A stretch of DNA of 64,000 nucleotides from Prochlorococcus sp. AG-347-E23 (GCA_003281685.1 QCBH01000002.1:94373-158372), one strand, 5' to 3'. Positions 39,432 through 49,465 are shown, counted from the stretch's first letter. Made by a program: numbers and translations. Notes: generated from the sequence alone by a model not told the origin.

Positions 39432-39910
39432 TGTTTAACCTCCTCTTGAGATTTTTTTCTATTTTTTGTATTTTCTTGGGAGGAATTTTCTAGATTTTTA
39501 TCAATGGAGATAAACTTAGTTTTTACAGGAAGTTTATATTGAGCCAGACGCATAGCTTCCTTTGCAATTTCCTCAGTGATATCCTCACCACCCATTTCAA
39601 AAAGTATTCTTCCAGGTTTTACAACAGCAACCCAAAACTCTGGATTACCTTTACCAGAACCCATTCTTGTTTCCGCAGGTCTCATGGTTACAGGTTTATC
39701 AGGAAATATTCTTATCCAGATTTGACCACCACGCTTGATATATCTGGTCATAGCTCTTCTGCTTGCTTCAATCTGACGTGCAGTTACCCAGCCACAGTCT
39801 TGAGCTTGGAGAGCAAATTGACCAAATGCAATAGTATTACCTTTTGAGGCTACACCTCTCATTCTGCCTCTATGTTGTTTACGGAATTTAGTACGTTTTG
39901 GACTAAGCAT
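39428..39910 (-). CDS. rplP: 50S ribosomal protein L16
   Basis: L16 helps position A-site tRNA. The 160 residues begin [20 protein letters not shown] and contain [20 protein letters not shown] and [16 protein letters not shown]. The C-terminus (after about residue 137) is a polar tail, [15 protein letters not shown], longer than usual. It overlaps rpmC by 4 bp. Confidence 0.97.
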   Translation of the reverse strand: MLSPKRTKFRKQHRGRMRGVASKGNTIAFGQFALQAQDCGWVTARQIEASRRAMTRYIKRGGQIWIRIFPDKPVTMRPAETRMGSGKGNPEFWVAVVKPGRILFEMGGEDITEEIAKEAMRLAQYKLPVKTKFISIDKNLENSSQENTKNRKKSQEEVKQ

Positions 39911-39921
39911 TTTTATACCTC

Positions 39922-40653
39922 CTATGAATTCTCATTTGAACGATCCTCAAATTGCTGAGGTCTTCTACTAGCTTTCCTCTTAGGGTTCCCACCCACAGGG
40001 ATAGTTTGTTCTTCTTTAGGGAGAACTTCACCTTTGAAAACCCAAACTTTAATGCCTAGAACACCGTAAGTTGTATTAGCTTCACGTGTCGCATAGTCAA
40101 TTTCAGCTCTCAATGTATGTAATGGAACTCTACCTTCTCTAGTCCATTCAGTTCTAGCTATTTCAGCACCATTCAACCTTCCCCCTACTTGAATTTTAAG
40201 ACCTAAGACTCCAGCCCTTTGAGCTCTTTGTAAGGCCATCCTTATAGTTCTTCTAAAGGCGACTCTTTTTTCAAGTTGTTGCGCAATATATTCAGCTAGT
40301 AAAAAGGCATCAGCGTCTACGCGTTCAACTTCTACAACGTTTATTCTGACTTGCCTTGTTCTATCCCCTATGGTTTTTTGAATGCCAGATCTTAATTCTT
40401 CAATCCCACTTCCTTGTCTTCCAACTATAACTCCAGGTCTTGCTGTTTTTAATTCAAGTTCAAGTTGGTCAGCTTTTCTAGCTATTAAAACATCGCTAAT
40501 TCCTGCTGCTCCATATTTTTTTTGTATGAAGGTACGAATTTTAAAATCTTCTTGGAGAAGAATTGGGTATGTTTTAGAAGTGGCAAACCACTTAGAGCGA
40601 TGCTCTTGTGTAATTCCTAATCTTAGTCCAGAAGGATGTATTTTATGTCCCAT
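39922..40653 (-). CDS. rpsC: 30S ribosomal protein S3
   Basis: S3 forms part of the mRNA entry tunnel with helicase function. The 243 residues start [20 protein letters not shown], contain the KH-domain [15 protein letters not shown] and end in [19 protein letters not shown]. It overlaps the rplV end by 1 nt. Confidence 0.97.
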   Translation of the reverse strand: MGHKIHPSGLRLGITQEHRSKWFATSKTYPILLQEDFKIRTFIQKKYGAAGISDVLIARKADQLELELKTARPGVIVGRQGSGIEELRSGIQKTIGDRTRQVRINVVEVERVDADAFLLAEYIAQQLEKRVAFRRTIRMALQRAQRAGVLGLKIQVGGRLNGAEIARTEWTREGRVPLHTLRAEIDYATREANTTYGVLGIKVWVFKGEVLPKEEQTIPVGGNPKRKASRRPQQFEDRSNENS

Positions 40654-41039
40654 TAGTTTTGTACCTCCGCATTAGTTTGAGTAGGAGCAGATTCAACAGA
40701 AATACTGATGTGGCAAGTCTGTTTTTTAATTGAAAAAGCTCGACCTTGAGCTCTGGGCCTATACCTTTTCATCACTGGACCACTATTAGCCCATGCAGAG
40801 GAAATAACTAAGGTGGATGGATCCATTCCAAAGTTATGTTCTGCATTGGCAACCGCAGATCTTAGAACTTTGGTGATGGGGTCTGTAGATCTGTAAGGCA
40901 TAAATTCCAACATAATCAATGCATCTCTATAAGACCTACCCCTTATCTGATCCAAAACTCTTCTCACTTTAGAGGCTGATCCGCGAACGTAATTCCCATG
41001 AGCAATTGCTGTTTTTGTTGTTTCAGGTGTTTTTGTCAT
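40653..41039 (-). CDS. rplV: 50S ribosomal protein L22
   Basis: L22 lines the exit tunnel with a long beta hairpin. The 128 residues include [20 protein letters not shown] and the hairpin sequence [20 protein letters not shown]. It overlaps rpsS by 4 bp. Confidence 0.97.
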
Positions 41040-41314
41040 GATTTTGCTCCTTTCTTATCTCTTATATGACCTCGGTAAGTGCGTGTAGGAGCAAATTCAC
41101 CAAGTTTATGACCAATCATTTGTTCAGTAATAAATACTGGAATATGAGTCTTGCCATTATGTACCGCAATTGTGTGACCAATCATTAAAGGTAAAATCGT
41201 AGAGGATCTCGACCAGGTTTTAATAACAGACTTGTCATTATCAGTATTTTGTTTTTCTACCTTCTTGAGCAGGCTATCTGCTATAAAAGGTCCTTTTTTT
41301 AGTGAACGTCCCAT
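41036..41314 (-). CDS. rpsS: 30S ribosomal protein S19
   Basis: S19 lies in the head of the small subunit near S13. The 92 residues start [20 protein letters not shown] and include [20 protein letters not shown] and [16 protein letters not shown]. It follows rplB by 38 nt and overlaps rplV by 4 bp. Confidence 0.97.
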
Positions 41315-41352
41315 GATTTATGTAATAGAAATTGAAATAATAAATGAAGTAA

Positions 41353-42216
41353 TCAAGAGTCTCTTCCTCCTCTACTCCTCTTAGAAACGCGACGGCGTCT
41401 TCGAACAACTAATTTATTACTTGGTTTGTTCTTTTTACGTGTCTTTAATCCAAGAGCTGGTTTACCCCATGGAGTAACTGGTCCTGCTCTACCAATTGGT
41501 GCTTTTCCCTCTCCTCCTCCATGTGGATGATCACAAGGGTTCATTACACTACCTCTTACTTGAGGCCTTCTACCAAGCCATCTTCTTCTTCCAGCTTTAC
41601 CTAAGCTAGTATTTCTTATTTCAGAATTACCAACTTCACCAAGAGTTGCATAGCATTCTTTTCTTACAAGTCTTACTTCGGTAGATGGAAGCTTTAAAGC
41701 AACATAATCTCCCTCTTTTGCCATAACTTGAGCACTAGCTCCTGCGGATCTAACCATCTGAGCACCTCTACCTGCATATAACTCAACACAATGAACATTA
41801 GATCCTAATGGCATAACAGAAAGTGGCATTGCATTTCCATCTTCAATTGGAACGCTATCTCCAGAAATGACATTTTGTCCGACTTTTACTCCTGCTGGAG
41901 CGATAATATATCTTTTTTCCCCATCTTCGTAGAATAAAAGTGCCAGCCTTGCATTTCTATGAGGATCGTAGTGTATAGCTGCAACTTTAGCGTTGATGTT
42001 TCTTTTATCTCTTCTAAAGTCAACTAATCTATATTGCCTTTTGTGACCACCTCCACGATGACGACAAGTGATAACTCCACGATTATTCCTGCCTTTAACT
42101 CTATGTTTTGAAACTATTAGTGATCTTTCGGGTTTTGCACTTGTTATTTCACTAAAGTCAGTAACAACTCTCTGCCTAGTACCAGGTGTATAAGGTTTAA
42201 ATTTACGGATTGCCAT
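41353..42216 (-). CDS. rplB: 50S ribosomal protein L2
   Basis: L2 is needed for subunit association and peptidyl-transferase activity. The 287 residues show [19 protein letters not shown] and the C-terminal [19 protein letters not shown], with the conserved His of GGG-H region in place. It follows rplW by 12 nt. Confidence 0.97.
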   Translation of the reverse strand: MAIRKFKPYTPGTRQRVVTDFSEITSAKPERSLIVSKHRVKGRNNRGVITCRHRGGGHKRQYRLVDFRRDKRNINAKVAAIHYDPHRNARLALLFYEDGEKRYIIAPAGVKVGQNVISGDSVPIEDGNAMPLSVMPLGSNVHCVELYAGRGAQMVRSAGASAQVMAKEGDYVALKLPSTEVRLVRKECYATLGEVGNSEIRNTSLGKAGRRRWLGRRPQVRGSVMNPCDHPHGGGEGKAPIGRAGPVTPWGKPALGLKTRKKNKPSNKLVVRRRRRVSKRSRGGRDS

Positions 42217-42228
42217 GATTAAAACTCC

Positions 42229-42531
42229 TTAAGATTCTGGAAATAGTTGGATTTTGTCTCCTTCAGCAAGACGCACAATTGCCTTCTTGACCTGAGAACG
42301 TTTACCGGAAAATTTCCCGACTCTTCTTGTTCTCCTTGGAGGATTCATAGTGTTGACTCCTATGACTTTAACACTGAATAAGGCTTCAACAGCTGCCTTT
42401 ATTTGTGGTTTTGCCGCTCTATGATCTACTTCAAAAGTATATTGGTTAAGATCTAGCGCATTTGTAGCTTTCTCAGTAATAACTGGCTTCCTTATTACAT
42501 CTGCTAAACGAGAATCGAATAATTTAATCAT
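42229..42531 (-). CDS. rplW: 50S ribosomal protein L23
   Basis: L23 is the docking site at the tunnel exit for signal recognition particle and trigger factor. The 100 residues have [39 protein letters not shown] and [14 protein letters not shown]. It overlaps rplD by 4 bp. Confidence 0.97.
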   Translation of the reverse strand: MIKLFDSRLADVIRKPVITEKATNALDLNQYTFEVDHRAAKPQIKAAVEALFSVKVIGVNTMNPPRRTRRVGKFSGKRSQVKKAIVRLAEGDKIQLFPES

Positions 42532-43160
42532 GATGCATAAACCTCCTGAATTTTATCTATCGCTGATTGCCCTATTACCAATTTATTAGCATTGAGAATA
42601 TCAAATACATTTAATTGATCGGCGGCAATTAATTTTACTTTTTCAATATTATTGATGGATTTTTTTATAACATCGGACGGACTATCAAGAATAACCAATA
42701 CTTTTTCAGTTTTTTGTATACCTAATCGAGTAAGGCCATTGATTATATCACTTGTTTTAGGTTGCTTTAAAGTAGACCCAAAATCTTCAACGGCCTTCAT
42801 ATCAGATACTCTGGACATAAGTGCAGTTCTAAGAGCTAACCTACGTTCCTTACGATTCATATCAAGATTGTAAGAACGTGGCTTCGGTCCAAAAATAATT
42901 CCGCCACCAGGTCTTAAGGGTGTCCTTATTGATCCTTGACGGGCTCTTCCTGTACCTTTCTGTTTATATGGTTTTCTACCGCCACCACGCACTTCAGATC
43001 TTGTCAAAGTTGATGCTGTTCCCTGTCTTTTATTTGCTAGCTGCCTAAGGACTGCTCTATGAATTAAGTCTGCCGAAGAAGTTTCTTTAGCAACTGCTAA
43101 ATCAAGAGAAAGTTTGCCAGATTTTTTACCATCCCACTTAAGAGTTTCAATTGTTGTCAT
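42528..43160 (-). CDS. rplD: 50S ribosomal protein L4
   Basis: L4 lines the exit tunnel and in some bacteria represses the S10 operon. The 210 residues have the arginine-glycine loop [19 protein letters not shown] and [20 protein letters not shown]. It overlaps both rplC and rplW by 4 bp. Confidence 0.97.
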   Translation of the reverse strand: MTTIETLKWDGKKSGKLSLDLAVAKETSSADLIHRAVLRQLANKRQGTASTLTRSEVRGGGRKPYKQKGTGRARQGSIRTPLRPGGGIIFGPKPRSYNLDMNRKERRLALRTALMSRVSDMKAVEDFGSTLKQPKTSDIINGLTRLGIQKTEKVLVILDSPSDVIKKSINNIEKVKLIAADQLNVFDILNANKLVIGQSAIDKIQEVYAS

Positions 43161-43810
43161 GATTTTTCACCTCCTTTTTTGCCTACAACATTATTTGGCT
43201 TAATGTTTATTATTGAGCCTGGCTTACCTGGGACAGAACCCTTTACCACAAGCAAATTTTTCTGATCATCAATTTTTAAAACTAACAAACCTTTAGTAGT
43301 GATCTGTTTTCCTCCGTATCTTCCTGCCATTCTTTTTCCAGGATAAATTCTGCCTGGAGTTGTTCCTGCACCTGTAGATCCAGGTGCTCTATGATTTTTT
43401 GAACCATGACTCATAGGACCTCTGCTAAAACCATGTCTTTTCTGGTAACCAGCAAAACCTCTACCCATAGATTTGCCGCTGATATCAACTTTTTGACCAA
43501 CCTCAAAATTATTTACAGTTATTTGATTTCCGATTTCATAAGATGAGGTTTCTTCAACCCTATATTCTTTCAAATGCTTTAAAAGTTCTTCACCTGATTT
43601 CAACAAATGTCCCTTTTCAGGCTTACTTATGTGTTTATCTTTTGACAAGCCATAACCTATTTGAACGGCAGTATAACCATCCAAAGCGGTTGTTTTCAAT
43701 TGAGTGATACGGCAAGGACCAGCTTCAATAATAGTAACTGGTACCGAATTGCCTTTCTCGTCGAAAAGTTGGGACATGCCCAATTTCTTTCCTAAAATTC
43801 CTATAGACAT
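43157..43810 (-). CDS. rplC: 50S ribosomal protein L3
   Basis: L3 is an early 50S assembly protein reaching the peptidyl-transferase centre. The 217 residues begin [20 protein letters not shown] and contain [20 protein letters not shown] and the [14 protein letters not shown] loop. It is the first gene of the ribosomal superoperon here. rpsJ (S10) is not at its head, consistent with cyanobacteria where it sits with tufA. The promoter should be in the 43811-44087 gap. Confidence 0.97.
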   Translation of the reverse strand: MSIGILGKKLGMSQLFDEKGNSVPVTIIEAGPCRITQLKTTALDGYTAVQIGYGLSKDKHISKPEKGHLLKSGEELLKHLKEYRVEETSSYEIGNQITVNNFEVGQKVDISGKSMGRGFAGYQKRHGFSRGPMSHGSKNHRAPGSTGAGTTPGRIYPGKRMAGRYGGKQITTKGLLVLKIDDQKNLLVVKGSVPGKPGSIINIKPNNVVGKKGGEKS

Positions 43811-43855
43811 AAGACTAGATTAGGCTAGCTCGTAATGATTTTTAAATTATCTAAG

Positions 43856-43873
43856 ACCTTCATCTATGAAGGT
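43856..43873 (-). promoter_or_regulatory. Leader hairpin of the ribosomal superoperon
   Basis: ACCTTCAT-CT-ATGAAGGT is a perfect 8-bp inverted repeat (realistically a 7-bp stem with 4-nt loop) about 46 nt upstream of rplC. It would be in the untranslated leader and could be a regulatory hairpin. There is no U run to make a terminator. Confidence 0.45.
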
Positions 43874-43975
43874 GAAGTAAAAAAAACAATTAAATAAGGT
43901 TGAGACTTATCAGAAAATCTAGATAGTTTCTCTTGGGATAAACCCACCTGTGTTTTTTAACGAAACGCTAAAAAA

Positions 43976-44011
43976 TGTGAAATTTCACAGAGGCTCGGCT
44001 AGCTTGCGAGC
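43976..44011. promoter_or_regulatory. TGTGAAATTTCACA palindrome and GCTCG/CGAGC repeat, rplC/ndhN gap
   Basis: In the divergent rplC/ndhN gap, TGTGAAATTTCACA at 43976-43989 is a perfect 14-bp palindrome whose half sites match those of CRP-family sites, but with a 4-nt rather than 6-nt centre. Next to it GCTCG at 43993 and CGAGC at 44007 form a second inverted repeat around GCTAGC. A dimeric regulator could bind here. Its identity is unknown. Confidence 0.4.
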
Positions 44012-44087
44012 TTAAAAATTCACTGAGTAACAATTGTACATCATCAAGTACCATAAAATAAAATAAAATAGAAAAAAAGAAAATTTT

Positions 44088-44561
44088 ATGCCATTACTTC
44101 TCACAGGGAAAAAGTTTCATAACGATTTAAAAACTAACAAATGTCTTGCAATCTTTGCTCCTCTAGAAGGTGGTTTTGAAACTCGTCTATTGAGGAGAAT
44201 CAGGGCCAAAGGGTTTAAAACTTTCATAACCTCAGCAAGAGGGCTTGGAGATCCAGAAGTATTCTTGCTCAAATTGCATGGCGTTAGACCACCTCATCTT
44301 GGTCATCAAAGCGTAGGAAGAAACGGAGCGCTCGGGGAAGTTCAACAAGTAATCCCACAAGCTTCTGAATTATTTAATGAAAATGATAAAAATAAATTAC
44401 TCTGGTTGTTAGAAGGTCAAGTATTGTCTCAATCAGAATTAGAGAGCTTAATAGAGATTTGCACTAAAGATAACAAGCTAACAATTGTTGTTGAAATGGG
44501 GGGTTCAAGAAAACTTGAATGGAAGCCATTAAGTGAGTATATTTTGAATGAATTCAGCTAG
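44088..44561 (+). CDS. ndhN: NAD(P)H-quinone oxidoreductase subunit N
   Basis: NdhN is a cyanobacterial and plastid-specific peripheral subunit of the NDH-1 complex, which serves respiration and cyclic electron flow at the thylakoid membrane. The 157 residues start [20 protein letters not shown], and [39 protein letters not shown] and [17 protein letters not shown] match the family. It stands alone, divergent from rplC. Confidence 0.95.
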   Translation: MPLLLTGKKFHNDLKTNKCLAIFAPLEGGFETRLLRRIRAKGFKTFITSARGLGDPEVFLLKLHGVRPPHLGHQSVGRNGALGEVQQVIPQASELFNENDKNKLLWLLEGQVLSQSELESLIEICTKDNKLTIVVEMGGSRKLEWKPLSEYILNEFS

Positions 44562-44729
44562 AGCTATTGGCTTAAAACTAAAATAAATTTATATAAATTG
44601 TCTTATAAAATCTTCTCTTAAAGATCTAATAAATTAATATTTAATTTGTTTAAGGCTGTTTCACGTTTATAAAAATTTTGTTTTTTTTTGATAGAAAAAA
44701 ACTTTTTGTGTACTAATATAGAAAATCAA

Positions 44730-44801
44730 TGGGCCGTCGCCAAGTGGTAAGGCATCGGGTTTTGGTCTCGACATTCCTAGGTTCGAATCCTAGCGGCCCA
44801 G
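44730..44801 (+). tRNA. trnQ-UUG: tRNA-Gln (anticodon UUG)
   Basis: TGGGCCG pairs with CGGCCCA, with discriminator G. The D arm has CAAGTGGTAAGGC, the anticodon stem TCGGG/CTCGA encloses TTTTGGT giving UUG, and the T arm is CTAGGTTCGAATCCTAG. The length is 72 nt and CCA is not encoded. A HAD gene starts only 13-16 nt downstream. Confidence 0.96.
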
Positions 44802-44814
44802 TTCTTATATTCAA

Positions 44815-45594
44815 TTGGTGTCTTCTCAAAAAATATTTCTATTTGATTTCGATGGAGTAATAGTCGATGGAATGCAAGAATATTGGTACAGTTCCTTGCT
44901 GGCCTGTGAAAGATATTTAAATTCACCCTACATCTATGTAGATCAAGAACTTTACAAAAGAGTACCAAATTCTTTCAAAGAAATTAGGCCTTGGGTTAAA
45001 TATGGTTGGGAAATGATTCTAATTGTTCACGAAATTATAAAAACAGAAAAACCATTAAAAAATGATAATACAGATGATTTCATCAATAATTATCATCATA
45101 ATTGCCAGAGGATATTAAATGAAAATTCCTGGTTTGCCGAAGATTTACAAAAAATGTTAGATAAGTCTCGCAAGTACCAAATTGATAAAGATTTTAAATC
45201 ATGGGTAAATTTACATAATCCTTTTTTTGAAATTATAAATTTCATGAAGGAATTAAGGGAAAGAAAAATAAAAACTGGTGTCATAACAACTAAAGGTAAA
45301 ATATTTGCAGAAAAAATTCTTAAACAATTAAATATTTTTCCAGAGTTTATTTTTGGTTATGAATCCGGAACAAAAATCAAAATAGCTGAAAAGCTTACAC
45401 AAAATCATGAAGTATTAGGCTTCATAGAAGATAGGAAAAAAACTCTAATAGATATTAAACAAAATTCAGAAACTTCTCACATTCCATGCTTCCTCGCTGA
45501 TTGGGGATATTTGAAAGAATCGGATAGAAATACTTTAAGTAATGAAATCAAATTATTAAAATTAGACAATCTTGAGGAATTAGTTGCAATTTAA
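44815..45594 (+). CDS. HAD-superfamily hydrolase
   Basis: The 259-residue haloacid dehalogenase-like protein has motif I LFDFDGVIVDGMQEYW (DFD), a long cap, motif II GVITTKGKIF and motif IV-like GFIEDRKKTLIDI. It is likely a phosphatase of unknown substrate. No ATG is available. Adjacent TTG (44815) and GTG (44818) codons are candidates and the GTG would give MSSQKIFLFDFDG. The start is 13-16 nt after tRNA-Gln with no ribosome site, so it is probably made from a tRNA-containing transcript after 3' processing. Confidence 0.85.
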   Translation: MVSSQKIFLFDFDGVIVDGMQEYWYSSLLACERYLNSPYIYVDQELYKRVPNSFKEIRPWVKYGWEMILIVHEIIKTEKPLKNDNTDDFINNYHHNCQRILNENSWFAEDLQKMLDKSRKYQIDKDFKSWVNLHNPFFEIINFMKELRERKIKTGVITTKGKIFAEKILKQLNIFPEFIFGYESGTKIKIAEKLTQNHEVLGFIEDRKKTLIDIKQNSETSHIPCFLADWGYLKESDRNTLSNEIKLLKLDNLEELVAI

Positions 45595-45608
45595 AGATAA
45601 TCAGCTAG

Positions 45609-45622
45609 AGTACAGATGTACT
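45609..45622 (+). promoter_or_regulatory. LexA (SOS) box overlapping the recA -10
   Basis: AGTACAGATGTACT fits the cyanobacterial SOS-box consensus RGTACNNNDGTWCB that I recall (A-GTAC-AGA-T-GTAC-T), with perfect AGTACA/TGTACT half-sites. TACTAT at 45619-45624, a plausible -10, overlaps it. LexA binding would block transcription. It is 84 nt before the recA ATG. Confidence 0.85.
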
Positions 45623-45706
45623 ATAGTTTGTATTTATGAAGTTTGGTTTAAATTAAAATTTCCAAATTTAGAATAATTACAAGAACTTTAACCGATAAAT
45701 CAAACA

Positions 45707-46804
45707 ATGAGCCTTGAAGAAAAGAAAAAAACTGAATCAAAAGAAAAAGACAAGGCATTAAGTCTTGTCTTAGGTCAAATAGAAAGAAATTTTGGACGAG
45801 GATCAATAATGAGACTTGGTGACGCTTCAAGAATGAAAGTAGAAACAATATCTACTGGAGCACTCACCTTAGATTTAGCATTAGGAGGAGGCTATCCAAA
45901 AGGAAGAGTAGTAGAAGTTTACGGACCAGAAAGTTCAGGAAAAACTACATTAACGCTTCACGCGATTGCAGAAGTCCAAAAAAATGGAGGAGTAGCTGCA
46001 TTTGTAGATGCTGAGCATGCACTCGACCCAGTTTATGCAGCCTCTTTAGGAGTTGATGTTGAAAATTTGTTAGTTTCGCAACCAGATACTGGTGAAATGG
46101 CTCTAGAAATAGTTGACCAACTTATAAGATCGAGTGCAGTAGATCTTGTAGTTGTTGACTCGGTAGCAGCATTAACCCCAAGAGCCGAGATAGAAGGAGA
46201 GATGGGAGATCACGTAATTGGAAGCCAAGCGAGGCTAATGAGTCAAGCAATGAGGAAAATAACAGGAAATATTGGTAAATCTGGATGTACGGTAATATTT
46301 CTAAATCAATTACGCCTAAAAATTGGTGTTACATACGGCAATCCAGAAACAACCACAGGAGGTAATGCATTAAAATTTTACGCATCAGTGAGACTTGATA
46401 TCAGAAGAATTCAAACTCTTAAAAGAGGTACTGAAGAATATGGTATAAGAGCAAAAGTGAAAGTAGCAAAAAACAAAGTTGCACCACCATTTAGAATTGC
46501 AGAGTTTGATATTCTCTTCGGAAAAGGTATTAGTACAACAGGATGTTTATTAGATTTAGCAGAAGAGACCAATATTATAATAAGGAGAGGTGCTTGGTAT
46601 AGTTATGAAGGAGAAAATATTGGACAAGGAAGAGATAATACAATTATTTGGCTTGATCAAAATTTAGAAATCAAGAATAAAGTAGAACTCTTGGTTAAAG
46701 AGAAATTAACAGAAGGGACTGAAGTCAGTTCTAATTCAATGAAAGCATTAAATAGCAATCCTGCTCATACAATCGCTGTTAATGATATAAAAACAGTAGC
46801 TTAG
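45707..46804 (+). CDS. recA: Recombinase A
   Basis: RecA drives homologous recombination and SOS induction. The 365 residues contain the Walker [10 protein letters not shown] near residue 75, the [10 protein letters not shown] Walker B area, [17 protein letters not shown], and the L2 loop [15 protein letters not shown]. The C-terminus is polar. An SOS box is at 45609. It is divergent from nothing nearby and is followed, on the other strand, by a DUF2839 gene. Confidence 0.98.
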   Translation: MSLEEKKKTESKEKDKALSLVLGQIERNFGRGSIMRLGDASRMKVETISTGALTLDLALGGGYPKGRVVEVYGPESSGKTTLTLHAIAEVQKNGGVAAFVDAEHALDPVYAASLGVDVENLLVSQPDTGEMALEIVDQLIRSSAVDLVVVDSVAALTPRAEIEGEMGDHVIGSQARLMSQAMRKITGNIGKSGCTVIFLNQLRLKIGVTYGNPETTTGGNALKFYASVRLDIRRIQTLKRGTEEYGIRAKVKVAKNKVAPPFRIAEFDILFGKGISTTGCLLDLAEETNIIIRRGAWYSYEGENIGQGRDNTIIWLDQNLEIKNKVELLVKEKLTEGTEVSSNSMKALNSNPAHTIAVNDIKTVA

Positions 46805-46806
46805 AT

Positions 46807-47052
46807 TTATAAAGAATCAGCTAAAGTCCACCACCCAGCAGCAGGGCCTATAAATCTCACTACAATCCATAAGATTACTAATCCTCCGATTCCAAACCAA
46901 CTGGCCTTAATACTTAATTTAATTAAGTTATCTCTTTGATTGATTGTAAAAGGTAGCCATTCAAATAATCTTGGAGACTCATCAATTTTAGTTTTAGTAT
47001 TATTTTTTTTTGGAAGTAAACCGAGTGTTTTACGTCTTTTTGCTTCTCCCAT
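46807..47052 (-). CDS. DUF2839-family small membrane protein
   Basis: This 81-residue protein starts MGEAKRRKTLGLLPKKNNTK, the signature N-terminus of the cyanobacterial DUF2839 family, and has one C-terminal membrane helix (FGIGGLVILWIVVRFIGPAAGWW). Function is not known. It ends 2 nt after the convergent recA stop. Confidence 0.85.
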   Translation of the reverse strand: MGEAKRRKTLGLLPKKNNTKTKIDESPRLFEWLPFTINQRDNLIKLSIKASWFGIGGLVILWIVVRFIGPAAGWWTLADSL

Positions 47053-47081
47053 ATTTCTTTAGTTATTTACAAAATCATAAC

Positions 47082-48530
47082 CTAATCAAAAGGTAGCATA
47101 TAGTTAATTTGTTTTGAGGGTTGAATGTTTTGCAAAAGTGATCTACCCCAGTTTCTTTTATTTACTCTCCCATCTAAGATTATTAACTTACCTGAATTTC
47201 TTCTTAAAGGAGAAATAGATCTTTCAAGTTTTATTCCAGCCTGAGGAAGCAAGAAGTCTCTAAACCAATCTTGAGAAAGCTTCTTTTTATGAGAGACTGT
47301 GATTGCATTAATTGGTTCCGACATATTCGGAATCGGAAGTAAAGGAATGATAATTTGTTCTGGAATTTGAATTAAATAAGAATTCATAATCCACCAGTCA
47401 AAACTAGAGCAAAGAATTTCTTTTTTACCTAAGGGGATTGTCTCTAGCAATACCCTCTTCCCGTACTTAGAAGCTAATTCTGTAGCAAGGTTAGTTTTTA
47501 AATCAATATCATCAGACAAAACTAAAGTTAATCCCTTTCTAAAAAGTATTAACTTTTTACATTTATCCAAGATTGAATTGGTAAAAAGAGGATTATTAGG
47601 AAGCAACTGTTTAGAGGGTATATATATAGAAATCTTTTTCTCTTCAAAATTACTTTTAAAATTAATAACCAAGTCAATATCTAAACTGTGCTTTTTAAAA
47701 TACATTTGGAAAAAATTATCTTTTCTCAATGCTGATAAAAAAACAAATTTATTATTAGAAAAGAATTCCTTAATTTGAGAAAGTTCATCTATTGGCTGCA
47801 AATACAAATCCCAATCTAAATTTGTATCGTTTAACTTTACCCAGCATGCCCAACCTTGAGATAATGCTTTGTTAACGCTTAAAAATTTATCAGTAAAAAA
47901 GGAATTTTCATGAAAAAAGTTTGAAAAGAAACTAATTTCTTTTTCGTCTAAATTGATATAATTATTTCCTAAGACCTTTCTCATAAAAAACTTTTTCTTC
48001 AACGAATCATATACTTTTATAAATTTTTGATTGATTAATTCAAATTCTTTAGAATTTTTTGTCCAATCCTTTTTGAGTAAAGAAATCCTAAAATGATTTT
48101 TTAAATCCTGCTTTACATCCTCAATGCCAGAATAAACTATTCGATGATTTCTAAGATTATGAGAATTGGGATCATTAAGAAAATTTTGGATTGTTATCAA
48201 GCGAACATGATGATTTTCAAAAATAAGTTGATCATTTTTCAAAATGAAATTAAAACCTATATTTTTCAATAAATCAATTTGAAATTGGCTAATAAATTGA
48301 ATTTTTTCTTTAGATAAAATAAACGTTGAATCCTCTTCCTTTAAAAATAAAGAAATCAAAATTGGAGTTAACCAATCATAGCTAGAGAAAATTTCTGAAT
48401 TAATTAGATATGTAGAATCATTTTCAATACACTTGGAAATTATCCTCCCAAAAGAATATATGTGTTCCCAACTAATACTTTGATCTCTCAAAAAGTTTTT
48501 CAAATATTGATGACTTAAAATTTCAAGCAT
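47082..48530 (-). CDS. DinG/XPD-like helicase relic (no Walker A)
   Basis: The C-terminal half of this 482-residue protein keeps the layout of the DinG-type helicase C-domain: LTLVLSDDIDLKTNLATEL, DWFRDFLLPQAGIKLERS, and SGKLIILDGRVNKRNWGRSLL. The N-terminal half has no GxGKT/S Walker A and no DEAH box, and the QGxGRxIR motif near the C-terminus reads ERSISPLRRN. Members of this cyanobacterial group may share this. ATP-dependent unwinding is therefore unlikely. It may bind nucleic acid or protein, or be decaying. Length and intact frame argue for selection. Confidence 0.65.
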   Translation of the reverse strand: MLEILSHQYLKNFLRDQSISWEHIYSFGRIISKCIENDSTYLINSEIFSSYDWLTPILISLFLKEEDSTFILSKEKIQFISQFQIDLLKNIGFNFILKNDQLIFENHHVRLITIQNFLNDPNSHNLRNHRIVYSGIEDVKQDLKNHFRISLLKKDWTKNSKEFELINQKFIKVYDSLKKKFFMRKVLGNNYINLDEKEISFFSNFFHENSFFTDKFLSVNKALSQGWACWVKLNDTNLDWDLYLQPIDELSQIKEFFSNNKFVFLSALRKDNFFQMYFKKHSLDIDLVINFKSNFEEKKISIYIPSKQLLPNNPLFTNSILDKCKKLILFRKGLTLVLSDDIDLKTNLATELASKYGKRVLLETIPLGKKEILCSSFDWWIMNSYLIQIPEQIIIPLLPIPNMSEPINAITVSHKKKLSQDWFRDFLLPQAGIKLERSISPLRRNSGKLIILDGRVNKRNWGRSLLQNIQPSKQINYMLPFD

Positions 48531-48625
48531 TTATAATTAATATAATTTCAAATATATACAAAATTTATGAACCTAATATACAAAAAATTGGTATCAATAT
48601 AGGAGGGTCTTGTATTAATCAATCT

Positions 48626-49465
48626 ATGAAAATAGGAATAGTAGGATTAGGTTTAATTGGCGGTTCTTTAGGATTAAAACTACAAAGTCTTAATCATACA
48701 ATTTATGGAATAGCAAATAATGAATTTAATGAAAAAAAAGCTAAGGATAAAAAACTTGCAAATTTTGTTAGCTGTGATCTGAACTTATTAAAAAAATGTG
48801 ATCTAATAATTTTGGCACTGCCTATCAAAGATTTGATCAATCCGTCTCAAGAACTAGTTGCATCAATACCTCAACAAACAATTTTAACTGATGTGGGCTC
48901 CGTTAAAGAACCAATTGTAAATACATGGGAAATTTTACATCCACTATTTATTGGATCTCATCCAATGGCAGGAACAGAAAAAAAAGGAGTTGATTCAGGT
49001 TTTGAAGCTCTTTTTAAAAATGCAAAATGGATTATTACCCCAACACAAAATAGTAATTTAAATGCAATAAGAGCTATTTCCGAGCTCATAAAATCAATGG
49101 ATTGTGAAATTTGCCAAGCTTCGCCAAAAGAGCATGATGAAGCAGTATCTCTAATTTCTCATTTGCCTATATTTTTAGCTTCTGCCCTAATTGAAACTGC
49201 ATATACAAAAAATAATCAATCTTTATTAGATCTTACGCAAAAATTGGCCGCTACAGGATTTGCTGACACTTCGAGAGTTGGCGGCGGTAATGAACAACTA
49301 GGCTTAGATTTAGCTATTAATAATCAGATTAATGTTTTAAGTTCCATAAATAACTTTAAAAATAAGCTGAACATACTGGAATCTCTTATTAAAGACAAAA
49401 ATTGGGAGTTACTTTCTAAAAAACTTGCTCAAGCAAAAGAAATCAGACAAAATTTTATAAACTAA
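48626..49465 (+). CDS. tyrA: Prephenate/arogenate dehydrogenase
   Basis: TyrA makes the tyrosine precursor by NAD(P)-dependent oxidative decarboxylation. The 279 residues start MKIGIVGLGLIGGSLGLKLQ with the dinucleotide-binding GxGxxG, and contain the SHPMAGTEKKGVDSG active-site His and the helical C-terminal domain. The substrate (prephenate or arogenate) cannot be told from sequence. The AGGAGGG at 48601-48607 is 18 nt from the ATG (see findings). It overlaps the convergent CrtD-like gene by 11 bp. Confidence 0.92.
   Translation: MKIGIVGLGLIGGSLGLKLQSLNHTIYGIANNEFNEKKAKDKKLANFVSCDLNLLKKCDLIILALPIKDLINPSQELVASIPQQTILTDVGSVKEPIVNTWEILHPLFIGSHPMAGTEKKGVDSGFEALFKNAKWIITPTQNSNLNAIRAISELIKSMDCEICQASPKEHDEAVSLISHLPIFLASALIETAYTKNNQSLLDLTQKLAATGFADTSRVGGGNEQLGLDLAINNQINVLSSINNFKNKLNILESLIKDKNWELLSKKLAQAKEIRQNFIN

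Noticed and set aside
44036-44048. NtcA-like GTA-N7-TAC near ndhN
   Set aside because: The spacing is 7 not 8 and no promoter lies at the right distance.
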